Below, piece by piece: positions 35,111-43,334 of a stretch of 64,000 bases of DNA; position 1 is the stretch's first letter, and each line of letters opens with the position of its first letter. Location of the stretch: positions 1 to 64,000 of the forward strand of contig DASWWX010000040.1 in the NCBI GenBank assembly GCA_036405815.1, in the 5' to 3' direction. A program made the translations under genes and the position numbers. The notes under the pieces are model-generated. The model saw only the letters and a list, made by a program, of their open reading frames with translations. It was not told the DNA's origin and ran no database searches. The DNA is from Solimonas sp036405815 (lineage in GTDB: Bacteria > Pseudomonadota > Gammaproteobacteria > Nevskiales > Nevskiaceae).

Positions 35111-35914
35111 ATGAGCGACCGCGTGCAACTGCAGCTTGATGGCGCCGTAGCGACAGTAACGTTGAACCGCCCGGAAAAGCACAACGGCCTCGATCTGCCG
35201 ATGTTCCATGCGATCGAGAACACGGCCAAGGCGCTGCGCAAGCGCAAGGACGTCCGTGCCGTGATCCTGCGTGGCGAAGGCCCCTCCTTCTGCGCCGGTC
35301 TGGACGTGAAATCCGCGTTCTCCAGCCTGCCGAAGTTCGCCCAGGACTTCGCGACGTTCGGCATCAAGCGCCGCAACATCTTCCAGGAAGTCGGCCTGTG
35401 CTGGCGCGATCTACCGGTGCCGGTGATCGCCGCGATCCACGGCAGCTGCTTCGGCGGCGGCATCCAGATCGCGCTCGGCGCCGACATCCGCATCGCGACG
35501 CCGGATGCGAAGCTGTCGATCATGGAAGTGAAGTGGGGCTTGATCCCGGACATGTCGGGCACGGTCACGCTGCGCGAACTGATGCCGATCGACCAGGCCA
35601 AGCTGCTGACCATGACCGGCCGCATCCTCAGCGGCACCGAAGCGCGCGCCTACAACCTGGTCACTGAAGTCGCGGATGATCCGCTGGCACGTGCGCAGGA
35701 ACTGGCACGCGAGATCGCCGGCAAATCGCCGGATGCCGTATCGCTGGGCAAAACGCTGTATCAGCGCAACTGGCTGGTCAGCGAGAACGCCGCGTTGAAG
35801 CGCGAGCGCCGTTACCAGTTCAAGCTGCTCAACAGCCGCAACCAGCGCATCGCGGTGAAGGCCAACATCGAGAAGACGGCGCCGGACTTCGCGCAGCGGC
35901 AGTTCGAGGGCTGA
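35111..35914 (+). CDS. Enoyl-CoA hydratase/isomerase (crotonase) family protein
   Basis: The ATG at 35111 gives 267 aa. The crotonase fold is clear: VATVTLNRPEKHNGLDLPM, VILRGEGPSFCAGLDVKSAF (CoA pocket and oxyanion), and PVIAAIHGSCFGGGIQIALG with the second oxyanion Gly. SIMEVKWGLIPDMSGTVTLR follows, with Glu and Asp at the usual catalytic positions. The Asp in IPD is typical of dienoyl-CoA isomerase-like or related members as well as hydratases. The protein acts in beta-oxidation. The DUF1329 terminator separates it from the upstream gene. Confidence 0.92.
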   Translation: MSDRVQLQLDGAVATVTLNRPEKHNGLDLPMFHAIENTAKALRKRKDVRAVILRGEGPSFCAGLDVKSAFSSLPKFAQDFATFGIKRRNIFQEVGLCWRDLPVPVIAAIHGSCFGGGIQIALGADIRIATPDAKLSIMEVKWGLIPDMSGTVTLRELMPIDQAKLLTMTGRILSGTEARAYNLVTEVADDPLARAQELAREIAGKSPDAVSLGKTLYQRNWLVSENAALKRERRYQFKLLNSRNQRIAVKANIEKTAPDFAQRQFEG

Positions 35915-35953
35915 TGGCGAGGTCCGCTCGCGCAAAGAGCGCGAGGGTCGCCA
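35915..35953. repeat. Two-part inverted repeat between convergent genes
   Basis: TGGCGA and CTCGCGC pair with GCGCGAG and TCGCCA, with an asymmetric internal loop and a five-base tip. It lies at the convergence of the crotonase and acyl-CoA dehydrogenase genes. There is no T-run, so it may be a weak or Rho-assisted transcription end. Confidence 0.4.
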
Positions 35954-36044
35954 CGTAAGAGCCGGAAGCGCTTTGGGCGTCGCGTTCTACGTCCGCACCG
36001 CGTTCACCTTCGTGCTTCCTCGAACCCTTTACGCGATACCGCCG

Positions 36045-37253
36045 CTACTTCAACTCCGCCGACGTCTTGCCCAGCAAGCGGCGCGCGATGATCAGCAGCT
36101 GGATCTGCTGCGTGCCTTCGAAGATGTCGAGAATCTTCGAGTCGCGCGCCCACTTCTCCAGCAGGTGCGTCTCGCTATAGCCGACGGCGCCGCACAGTTC
36201 GACGCAGCGCAGCGCCACGTCCACGCAGGTACGTCCGGCCTTGGCCTTGGCCATGCTCGCCTGCAGCGAGTTCGGCTTGCGGTTGTCCGCCATCCACGCC
36301 GCCTGCAGCGTCAGCAGACGCGCCGCCTCGTAGTCGGCCTCCATGCGCAGCAATTCCGCCGCCGCCGCATGCTGCGTCAGCGCCGGGCGCGCGTAATCGA
36401 TCTCGACGCCCGCGTCCTTCAGCGCGTTGCGCGTCTCGTCCAGGCAGGCGCGCGTCAGGCCCACGGCCATGCCGGCGACCAGTGGGCGCGTGTTGTCGAA
36501 GGTCTGCATCACCCCGGCAAAGCCTTTCTCGACGTTGACGGTCGGATCGCCCAGCAGGTTTTCCTTGGGCACGCGCACGTCCTTGAGCATGAACGCGGCG
36601 GTATCGGAAGCACGGATGCCGAGCTTGTGTTCGAGACGCACGAGGTCGAAACCCGGCGTGCCCTTCTCGACCACGAAGGACTTGATCGCGGCGCGGCCGG
36701 CGTTGCGGTCCAGCGTTGCCCAGACCACGACGAGGTCGGCACGTGCGCCACTGGTGACGTAGATCTTCTCGCCGTTAAGGACATAGTGATCGCCGTCCAA
36801 GCGCGCGGTCGTGCGGATCGCCGCCGAATCCGAACCGCAGTGCGGCTCGGTGATCGCCATCGCCGCCCATTTTCCCTCGAAGCGCTTAAGTTGCTCGTCG
36901 TTGGCAACCGAGGCGATCGCGGAATTGCCGAGGCCCTGGCGCGGCATCGACAGTAGCAGTCCGACATCGCCCCAGCACAGCTCCATGACGCCGAGCACGG
37001 TGGAGAGATTGCTGCTGTTGCGATTGCCTTGGTCCTTGACCGCGTCGCGGCGCACACCGGCGGCACCGGCACCCTCGCCGCTGCCGGCGGCGTTCATGCC
37101 GTCCATCAGCGCGGCCAGCATGTCGAGCTCCTTCGGATACGCATGCTCGGCGCGATCGTACTTGCGCGAGTTCGGACGGAAGATCTCGCGCGCGACCTGC
37201 TGCGCCTGCGCGACCAGCGGGCCGAATTTCCTGGGAATTTCGAGATGGATCAT
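36045..37253 (-). CDS. Acyl-CoA dehydrogenase
   Basis: I chose ATG 37253, which gives the standard opening IHLEIPRKFGPLVAQ; the longer frame is not protein-like. The 402-aa enzyme has AITEPHCGSDSAAIRTTARL and HYVLNGEKIYVTSGARADLV (flavin and substrate segments). Near the end are CGAVGYSETHLLEKWARDSK and ILDIFEGTQQIQ, with the catalytic Glu in EGT. It is a full-length, probably active, short/medium- or branched-chain enzyme. It starts ten bases after the upstream dehydrogenase-like gene, so the two may act together, perhaps as a heteromer as in steroid side-chain degradation. That last point is inference. Confidence 0.93.
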   Translation of the reverse strand: MIHLEIPRKFGPLVAQAQQVAREIFRPNSRKYDRAEHAYPKELDMLAALMDGMNAAGSGEGAGAAGVRRDAVKDQGNRNSSNLSTVLGVMELCWGDVGLLLSMPRQGLGNSAIASVANDEQLKRFEGKWAAMAITEPHCGSDSAAIRTTARLDGDHYVLNGEKIYVTSGARADLVVVWATLDRNAGRAAIKSFVVEKGTPGFDLVRLEHKLGIRASDTAAFMLKDVRVPKENLLGDPTVNVEKGFAGVMQTFDNTRPLVAGMAVGLTRACLDETRNALKDAGVEIDYARPALTQHAAAAELLRMEADYEAARLLTLQAAWMADNRKPNSLQASMAKAKAGRTCVDVALRCVELCGAVGYSETHLLEKWARDSKILDIFEGTQQIQLLIIARRLLGKTSAELK

Positions 37254-37263
37254 CGTCTGTTCC

Positions 37264-38577
37264 TCAGACCAGCACCGCGCCTTCCATGAGGCCTGCGGCG
37301 CGCAGGTCGCGATACCAGCGCTCCACCGGGTATTCGGTGGTAAAGCCGTGACCGCCGAGCAGCTGTACCGCGTCGGCCCCAATGACCGCGCCCTTGTCGG
37401 CGCAGAGCCGGCGCGCGATCGCTGTCTCGCGCATGAAATCCAGACCCTGCTCGGCACGCGAGGCGGCGCGCCAGGTGGTCAGGCGCATGCCGTCGAGTTC
37501 GGTCGCGATGTTGGCGATCGCGAACGCCACCGACTGGCGATGGCTGATCGGCTCACCGAAGGCGACGCGATCGTTGACGTAGGGAATCAGGTAATCGAGT
37601 GCGGCCTGCGCGGTGCCCACCGCCAGCGCACACCAGCCCAGCCGCGACAGCGCGAGACACTCGGCATAGACCTCGGCACTGCCCTGCGCCAGCAGTGCCG
37701 ACGCCGGCACCCGCAGGTTCTTCAGGTGCAGGCGCCCCAGGGCGGCGGCACGCAGGCCCATGCCCGGATCGGCTTCGATCGTCAGCGCCGCATCGCCGGA
37801 TTCGACGACGAACAGCGCCGGGCCATTCTCGGTCTGCGCGGCGACGATGAACAGTTCGGCCTGTGCCGCACGCGGCACCAGCGCCTTGACGCCATCGAGC
37901 ACGTAATCGTTGCCGTCGCGGCGCGCCGTGGTCTGCAGGCTCAGCGCATCGAACAGCGGACGCGGCTCCATGATCGCCAGTGCGGCCACCGGCGGCCTGT
38001 CGCCGACGAAGGCCGGCAGGTATTGCGCCTGCTGCTGCGCATCGCCCCACAGCACCAGCGCGGTACTGACGGCTGAAGGCGCGAGGCACGCGACCGCCAG
38101 GCCCATGTCGCCCTGCGCCAGCGCTTCGGCCACCAGCACGTTGGCGACCGTCGAACGCTCGCTGCCGACGCCGCCCAGTTCCTCGGGAATCCCGAATTGC
38201 GTGAAGCCAAGTTCGGCGGCCTGTGCCAGCAGCGCCTCCGGCGCCTGGCTCGCCGCATCGGCGGCATGCGCCGCGGTGCGCAGCTGTTCCTGCGCGAAAT
38301 TCTGCGCGGCCTCGCGCAGCATCTGCTGCTCATCGCTTGGCGTCAGGTCGAACAGGCCGCGAGCCTCGCCGGTCTTGAGTCGTGCCGGGCGGCCCAGCGT
38401 CGAGGTTGCCTTGAAGGCGCGCGCCGCAGCGGAGGCGGCACGGAAGCCGGCGCGGCTGCCGTGATAGAGCACCTTCTCGGCCGGCTTGCGCAGCCGCAAC
38501 CGATCGACCAGCGGCAAGCCAGCGAAGCGATTGATCGCGCGAAGACCCAGTCCCATCGCGTTGTTGAAGAAGCTCAT
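37264..38577 (-). CDS. Acyl-CoA dehydrogenase-like protein with N-terminal extension
   Basis: The ATG at 38577 gives 437 aa. Residues 1-75 are a basic, partly hydrophobic extension (NNAMGLGLRAINRFAGLPLV, then RAGFRAASAAARAFKA) not seen in ordinary acyl-CoA dehydrogenases. The catalytic domain runs from about 76: LTPSDEQQMLREAAQNFAQE, then LALSRLGWCALAVGTAQAAL and LLGGHGFTTEYPVERWYRDL. The usual substrate loop (T-E-P-x-x-G-S-D) is altered to LAIMEPRPLFDA, and the EGT end is EGAVLV. It may be a specialised or partly inactive partner subunit for the dehydrogenase ten bases downstream. Confidence 0.85.
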   Translation of the reverse strand: MSFFNNAMGLGLRAINRFAGLPLVDRLRLRKPAEKVLYHGSRAGFRAASAAARAFKATSTLGRPARLKTGEARGLFDLTPSDEQQMLREAAQNFAQEQLRTAAHAADAASQAPEALLAQAAELGFTQFGIPEELGGVGSERSTVANVLVAEALAQGDMGLAVACLAPSAVSTALVLWGDAQQQAQYLPAFVGDRPPVAALAIMEPRPLFDALSLQTTARRDGNDYVLDGVKALVPRAAQAELFIVAAQTENGPALFVVESGDAALTIEADPGMGLRAAALGRLHLKNLRVPASALLAQGSAEVYAECLALSRLGWCALAVGTAQAALDYLIPYVNDRVAFGEPISHRQSVAFAIANIATELDGMRLTTWRAASRAEQGLDFMRETAIARRLCADKGAVIGADAVQLLGGHGFTTEYPVERWYRDLRAAGLMEGAVLV

Positions 38578-38632
38578 CCCTGCCTCCGTGGTGAGCCCGG
38601 TCGCGCCGCAGCCGGCGCCCGGATCTTGTGTA

Positions 38633-39109
38633 TCAGTGCTTGCCGGCGACCAAGGCGTCGCGGGTTTCTTCCAGGAAGATATCGACCAGGCGCGTGAACT
38701 TGCCCTGGATGAACGGCGGCGCCAGCAGGCGATACATCAGCGGCACCGGCACATCGCGCAGCTCTCCCCGCACATCGAAGCTCAGGCGCGTCTGCGCACC
38801 CTGCTCGATCAGACGGAAGCGGCCTTCGATCGTGGCGTTGCCCTTCTTCGGCAGCGGCGTCCAGGACAGTTCGCCGCGCTTGGCATCGACCGTGTACTGC
38901 GCGCCATAGCTGACCTCGTGCGAGATGCCGGCGGCCTTGGAGCCGATCGGCGACATCTCCCAGACGTAAGCGTTGTTGCCGACCTTCGACAGCTTGCGCA
39001 GCTTCGGGAAGCGGCGGATCGTGCCTTCGAGGTCGTCGAGCAAGCCGCGGACCTGGTTGATGGGCGCCGGCACATCCAGCGTACGTTCGATCTTGATATT
39101 GACGTTCAC
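38633..39109 (-). CDS. SRPBCC-family protein (polyketide cyclase/START-like)
   Basis: I chose GTG 39109, preceded by GGAGG at suitable spacing; a GTG at 39154 is possible. The 158-aa product has the helix-grip pattern: VNVNIKIERTLDVPAPINQV, NAYVWEMSPIGSKAAGISHE, RGELSWTPLPKKGNATIEGR and FRLIEQGAQTRLSFDVRGEL, then a long C-terminal helix. Such proteins bind hydrophobic ligands in a deep pocket. Here it lies between an acyl-CoA synthetase and two acyl-CoA dehydrogenases on the same strand, so a lipid or sterol-like ligand is plausible but not shown. Confidence 0.82.
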   Translation of the reverse strand: MNVNIKIERTLDVPAPINQVRGLLDDLEGTIRRFPKLRKLSKVGNNAYVWEMSPIGSKAAGISHEVSYGAQYTVDAKRGELSWTPLPKKGNATIEGRFRLIEQGAQTRLSFDVRGELRDVPVPLMYRLLAPPFIQGKFTRLVDIFLEETRDALVAGKH

Positions 39110-39256
39110 GGCCTTCGCGCCTCCACGCGCAGACGGGCTTTCGGGACACGTCAAGATTGCCGGGTCATTACGCGGAAAAACTTGGCCGCGCCGCTACTTC
39201 GTCCGGCCGCCCGGTCAATCACTCGCTGCAATCGAGAGCGAGGCACCTTGATCAGA

Positions 39257-41077
39257 CTATAGGCGCAGCTCCTGACCCAGCAGACGCCGGTGGACGGGCA
39301 GCGTCAACGGCTCGTAACCGCGCGCGCGATCCAGCAGCACAAACAAGGGCTCGCTCACCTGCGCCGGATCGAAGGCTTCCCGCTTGAGCTCGACCTTGCG
39401 GAACTTGAAGGTCGAGGTGGTCTCCTGCTCTTCGCGCAGCCGCAGGAACAGCGGCACCGCGTACGCCGGCAGTTGCGCGCACAGATGCTGCGCCAGCGCC
39501 GCACCATCGAGCATCGTGCCTGCGGCCATCGTCAGCGCCGCCATGCCGGCGCGGCCGTCGGTGCCTGGCACCTGCACACCGTAGACGCAGGCCTGTTCGA
39601 CGCCGGCGAAACGGTTCAATGCCGCTTCGACTTCCGTCGTCGCCACGTTCTCGCCCTTCCAGCGGAAGGTATCGCCGACGCGATCGGCGAACTGGATATG
39701 GCGCATACCCTGATCGCGCACCAGATCGCCGGTGTTGAACCAGACGTCGCCCTTCTTGAAGACGTTGCGCAGCAGCTTGGCCTGGCTCGCCTTCTCATCG
39801 GTGTAGCCGTCGAACGGCGACTTGTCGGTGACCTCGTTGATCAGCAGGCCGACATCGCCCTTGACCACCTTGCGCATGAAGCCACCGCTGCCACGACGCG
39901 GCGCCTCGGCTTCGGCGTCGAACTCGACGACCGCAAACGGCAGCGGACAGAAGCCGGCAGTGCGCGCGATGTCGAAGCCGTTGGCGAACGCGAGATTGGA
40001 CTCGCTGGCACCGTAGAACTCGCTGATGCGCGCGATACCAAAGCGTTGCTGGAACTCATCCCAGATCTCCGGGCGCAGGCCATTGCCGACGATCAGGCGC
40101 ACGCGATGCTGGCGATCCGTGTTTTTGGCCGGCTGATTGAGCAGATAGCGGCACAGCTCGCCGATGTAGCAGAACGCGGTGGCGTCGTAACGACGGATCT
40201 CATCCCAGAAGCGCGAAGCGCTGAACTTGCGGCCCAGCGCCAGCGCCGCGCCGGCACTCATCGCCGAACCCCAGGACACCGTCAGCGCGTTGTTATGATA
40301 CAGCGGCAGCGCGCAATACAGCACGTCGTCGCTGTGGATGCGCAGCGCCATCTGGCCGAGGCCGGCCATGCCGCGCAGCCAGCGGTAATGCGTCATCACC
40401 GACGCCTTCGGCAGTCCGGTGGTTCCGGAGGTGAAGATGTAGAAGCACGGCTGACGCAACTGGATCTTGGCCGTCTCCGGCGGATTGCCGACCGGCGCGC
40501 TTGCCGACAGGGCTGCGAGATCCAGGAACCCTTCAGGCACCGCACCGGCGCCCTCGCCCACCCACAGATAACGATGGTTGCGATCCTCGCCCGGATGAAA
40601 GCCGCTGCTGTGCAGCGCCTCGAGGCATTCGTCACCCGCGATGACGAGCTTGGCCTTGGTCAAGCGGATGCTGTGCGCCAGAACGTCGCCGCGCTGCTGG
40701 TGATTGAGCATGCCGGCGATCGCGCCGAGCTTGACCGTGGCCGCGACGCAGGCCAGCACCTCAGGACGATTCTCCATCAGGATCGCCACTGCATCGCCGC
40801 TGCGCACGCCCTGCGCCTTCAGCACCGAGGCGATGCGGTTGGCCCAGGCGTTCAGTTCGGCGTAGCTCCAGCGGCGGCCTTCGAACAGCAGCGCCGTGGC
40901 CTGCGGCGTCCGCTCGGCATGCCGTTGCAGCAGCAGGCCGATGGAATTGAGCTTGTGCGGCTTGAGCGTGAGCAGATTGAACAGGCCGCGGTTGACGGTG
41001 ACGGTATCCGGCAGCGTGCTCAGCATGCCGCGCAACACATCGCCCAAGCCGACGAGATCTCCTCGGTTCTGACTCAC
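39257..41077 (-). CDS. Long-chain acyl-CoA synthetase (FadD6/FATP-like)
   Basis: GTG 41077 follows AGAGGAGA by six bases, which I prefer to an ATG 18 bases upstream. The 606-aa protein has the adenylate-forming signature FTSGTTGLPKASV, LPLYHNNALTVSWGSAMSAG, ISEFYGASESNLAF and FADRVGDTFRWKGENVATTE (hinge). Late segments are AGMAALTM and FLRLREEQETTSTFKFRKVE. The last motif (T-x-T-F-K-x-x-K) and FATP-type length suggest very-long-chain or bile-acid/steroid-side-chain acyl-CoA ligase activity. It starts the catabolic run on the minus strand, directly after a LysR regulator. Confidence 0.93.
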   Translation of the reverse strand: MSQNRGDLVGLGDVLRGMLSTLPDTVTVNRGLFNLLTLKPHKLNSIGLLLQRHAERTPQATALLFEGRRWSYAELNAWANRIASVLKAQGVRSGDAVAILMENRPEVLACVAATVKLGAIAGMLNHQQRGDVLAHSIRLTKAKLVIAGDECLEALHSSGFHPGEDRNHRYLWVGEGAGAVPEGFLDLAALSASAPVGNPPETAKIQLRQPCFYIFTSGTTGLPKASVMTHYRWLRGMAGLGQMALRIHSDDVLYCALPLYHNNALTVSWGSAMSAGAALALGRKFSASRFWDEIRRYDATAFCYIGELCRYLLNQPAKNTDRQHRVRLIVGNGLRPEIWDEFQQRFGIARISEFYGASESNLAFANGFDIARTAGFCPLPFAVVEFDAEAEAPRRGSGGFMRKVVKGDVGLLINEVTDKSPFDGYTDEKASQAKLLRNVFKKGDVWFNTGDLVRDQGMRHIQFADRVGDTFRWKGENVATTEVEAALNRFAGVEQACVYGVQVPGTDGRAGMAALTMAAGTMLDGAALAQHLCAQLPAYAVPLFLRLREEQETTSTFKFRKVELKREAFDPAQVSEPLFVLLDRARGYEPLTLPVHRRLLGQELRL

Positions 41078-41167
41078 CCCTGTCTCCTCTTTCATTTGGT
41101 TTAGCGAGCCGCGCACTGTCGCGGCGGAATGCGGCGGCGGCAATCGCTGCCGCGCCAGCGCGGCCCG

Positions 41168-42094
41168 TCAGCGCTGCCGCTTTCGACCGGCGGCGCCCCG
41201 GATGGTTTCGAGTATGCGGTCGCGCAACCAGCGGTTGGCGGGTTCGTTCTCGACGTTGGTATGCCAGTACAGATACGCATCCAGGCCGGGAATGTCCAGC
41301 GGCAGCGGTAGGATGCGGTTGCCGAACTGTTGGTTTGCAATGCGCGCGTAACGTTCCGGCATCGTCAGCAGCAGATCGGTCTGCGCGACGACGCGGCAAG
41401 CGGCGAAGTAATGCTGGCAGCGCAGGCGCACGCGCCGGTTGCGCCCGAGACGAGACAACTCCATATCCTCGATGCCCAGGCCGCTGCGTCGCGAGCTGAC
41501 CAGCACGTGATCCAGGCGCAGGTAGGTCTCCAGATCCAGCGTGCGCTTGATCTGCGGGTGATCGGCGCGCGCCAGCACCACCAGGCGATCCAGCTCCAGC
41601 GGTTGGCGCGCGATCGCATCGGACAGCGGCAGCAGGATGTCGATCGCCACGTCCAGCGTGCCGGCCGCCAGTTCGGCTTCGAGCTGACGGCGGTCCGGAC
41701 GCACCGCCGCGACCTCGACCCGCGGCGCCTGGGCTGCGACCGCCTGCATCAGCGGGGGCAGCAGCGTCGCTTCCAGCACATCGCGAACGCCGAGCGTAAA
41801 GCGACGCTCGGTGCTCGCCGGATCAAAGCGGTCGATGTCGCCGAGCAGAATCTCCAGTTCGCGCAGCGAACGCCGCACCGGGCCGACCAGATTGCGCGCC
41901 ATCGGCGTCGGCACCATCGCGCGCCCTTCACGCTCGAACAAGGGATCGCCGAAGCGTTCGCGCAGCCGCGCCAGCGCATGGCTGATCGCCGGCTGCGTCA
42001 GGTTCAGCTTCTCGCTGGCACGCGTGATCCCGCCTTCCGTATAGATGGCGTCGAACACGACGAACAGGTTCAGGTCGATCCGGCGGATATGCAC
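41168..42094 (-). CDS. LysR-family transcriptional regulator
   Basis: GTG 42094 gives 308 aa. The N-terminal HTH is typical: DLNLFVVFDAIYTEGGITRA, SEKLNLTQPAISHALARLRE and RFGDPLFEREGRAMVPTPMA. The effector domain resembles the NodD/PnbR-type group. It is divergent from the kinase gene at 42240 (145-base gap) and upstream of the acyl-CoA synthetase on its own strand. It probably controls one or both lipid-catabolic runs, with a binding site in the shared intergenic region. I could not pick out a clear T-N11-A box. Confidence 0.93.
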   Translation of the reverse strand: MHIRRIDLNLFVVFDAIYTEGGITRASEKLNLTQPAISHALARLRERFGDPLFEREGRAMVPTPMARNLVGPVRRSLRELEILLGDIDRFDPASTERRFTLGVRDVLEATLLPPLMQAVAAQAPRVEVAAVRPDRRQLEAELAAGTLDVAIDILLPLSDAIARQPLELDRLVVLARADHPQIKRTLDLETYLRLDHVLVSSRRSGLGIEDMELSRLGRNRRVRLRCQHYFAACRVVAQTDLLLTMPERYARIANQQFGNRILPLPLDIPGLDAYLYWHTNVENEPANRWLRDRILETIRGAAGRKRQR

Positions 42095-42239
42095 GGCGCT
42101 GATGGTCCCCGATCCGGGCTATTCATTTGCCGCAGTCTAGTGAGCGGCCTAAGCTGCCGGCAAACCCTCGCGAGACCGCGGGCGCGTCCGAGTCCTCGCG
42201 ATTCCGCCGCCGGTGCGCAGAACATTCCACGGAGGCGGC

Positions 42240-43310
42240 ATGCAGGAGCAGCAGTTCACCGGCACCACCGAGGTCAAGGAGAAGCACCGCTTCGACGAAG
42301 CCATGCTGGCGCATTACCTGGCGCAGCAGGTCGAGGGCTTCGAAGGCCCGCTGACCGTGCAGCAGTTCAAGGGTGGCCAGTCCAACCCGACCTACAAGCT
42401 GATCACGCCGAAGAAAAGTTACGTGCTGCGGCGCAAGCCGCCGGGCAAGCTGCTGGCGTCCGCGCACGCGGTGGACCGTGAGTACCGCGTCATCACCGCG
42501 CTGGCGCAGACCGACGTGCCGGTCGCCAGGACCTATTGCCTGTGCGAGGACGACTCGATCATCGGTACCGCGTTCTATGTGATGGACTGCGTCGAGGGCC
42601 GCGTGATGTGGGACCCGACCCTGCCCGACTATCAACCGGCGCAGCGCCGCGCGATCTTCGAGGAGATGAACCGCGTCATCGCCGCGCTGCACAAGGTCCG
42701 CTACGAAGCGATCGGTCTCGGCGACTACGGCAAACCCGGCAACTACTTCGCGCGCCAGATCGACCGCTGGAGCAAGCAGTACCGCGCCTCGGAGACGGAG
42801 AAGATCGCGGCCTTCGAGAAGCTGATCGAATGGCTGCCGGCCAACATCCCGCCCGGCGACGAGACCTCGATCGTGCACGGCGACTACCGCCTCGACAACA
42901 TGATCTTCCACCCGACCGAGCCGCGCGTCCTCGCGGTGCTGGACTGGGAGCTGTCGACGCTGGGGCATCCACTCGCCGATTTCTCCTACCACTGCATGAC
43001 CTGGAAGATTCCCAAGGGCGTGTTCCGTGGTCTCGGCGGCGCCAAGCTCGCCGAACTCGGCATCCCGACCGAGGAAGAACACGTGAACGCGTACTGCCAG
43101 CGCACCGGCCGCGCGCCGATCGATCCCAGCCATTGGGACTTCTACATGGCCTACAACCTGTTCCGCCTGGGCGCGATCCTGCAGGGGATCATGGGTCGCG
43201 TGAAGGCCGGCACCGCCGCCAGCGCGCAGGCCGAGGCGATGGGCCGCGCCGCCGGCCCGCTGGCCGAGCTGGGCTGGCAGCAGGTCCAGAAAATCCTGGC
43301 GCGCGGTTAA
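42240..43310 (+). CDS. APH-like phosphotransferase of the ACAD10/11 kinase type
   Basis: ATG 42240 follows GGAGG. The 356-aa protein has the aminoglycoside-phosphotransferase/choline-kinase fold: FKGGQSNPTYKL, YVLRRKPPGKLLASAHAVDR and the catalytic loop HGDYRLDN (213-220). The metal-binding Asp235 lies in LAVLDWELSTLGHP. This set is diagnostic of the kinase domain that mammals fuse in ACAD10/11 and that bacteria use, as LvaA, to phosphorylate 4-hydroxyacyl-CoA. The acyl-CoA dehydrogenase 24 bases downstream is the matching partner. It therefore probably phosphorylates a hydroxyacyl-CoA, not an antibiotic. Confidence 0.9.
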   Translation: MQEQQFTGTTEVKEKHRFDEAMLAHYLAQQVEGFEGPLTVQQFKGGQSNPTYKLITPKKSYVLRRKPPGKLLASAHAVDREYRVITALAQTDVPVARTYCLCEDDSIIGTAFYVMDCVEGRVMWDPTLPDYQPAQRRAIFEEMNRVIAALHKVRYEAIGLGDYGKPGNYFARQIDRWSKQYRASETEKIAAFEKLIEWLPANIPPGDETSIVHGDYRLDNMIFHPTEPRVLAVLDWELSTLGHPLADFSYHCMTWKIPKGVFRGLGGAKLAELGIPTEEEHVNAYCQRTGRAPIDPSHWDFYMAYNLFRLGAILQGIMGRVKAGTAASAQAEAMGRAAGPLAELGWQQVQKILARG

Positions 43311-43334
43311 CCGCGCCCGTCACCGAGAAATCGC

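Noticed and set aside
42240..43310. Aminoglycoside resistance phosphotransferase
   Set aside because: Only the fold is shared. The sequence pattern and the acyl-CoA dehydrogenase partner match the acyl kinase type.
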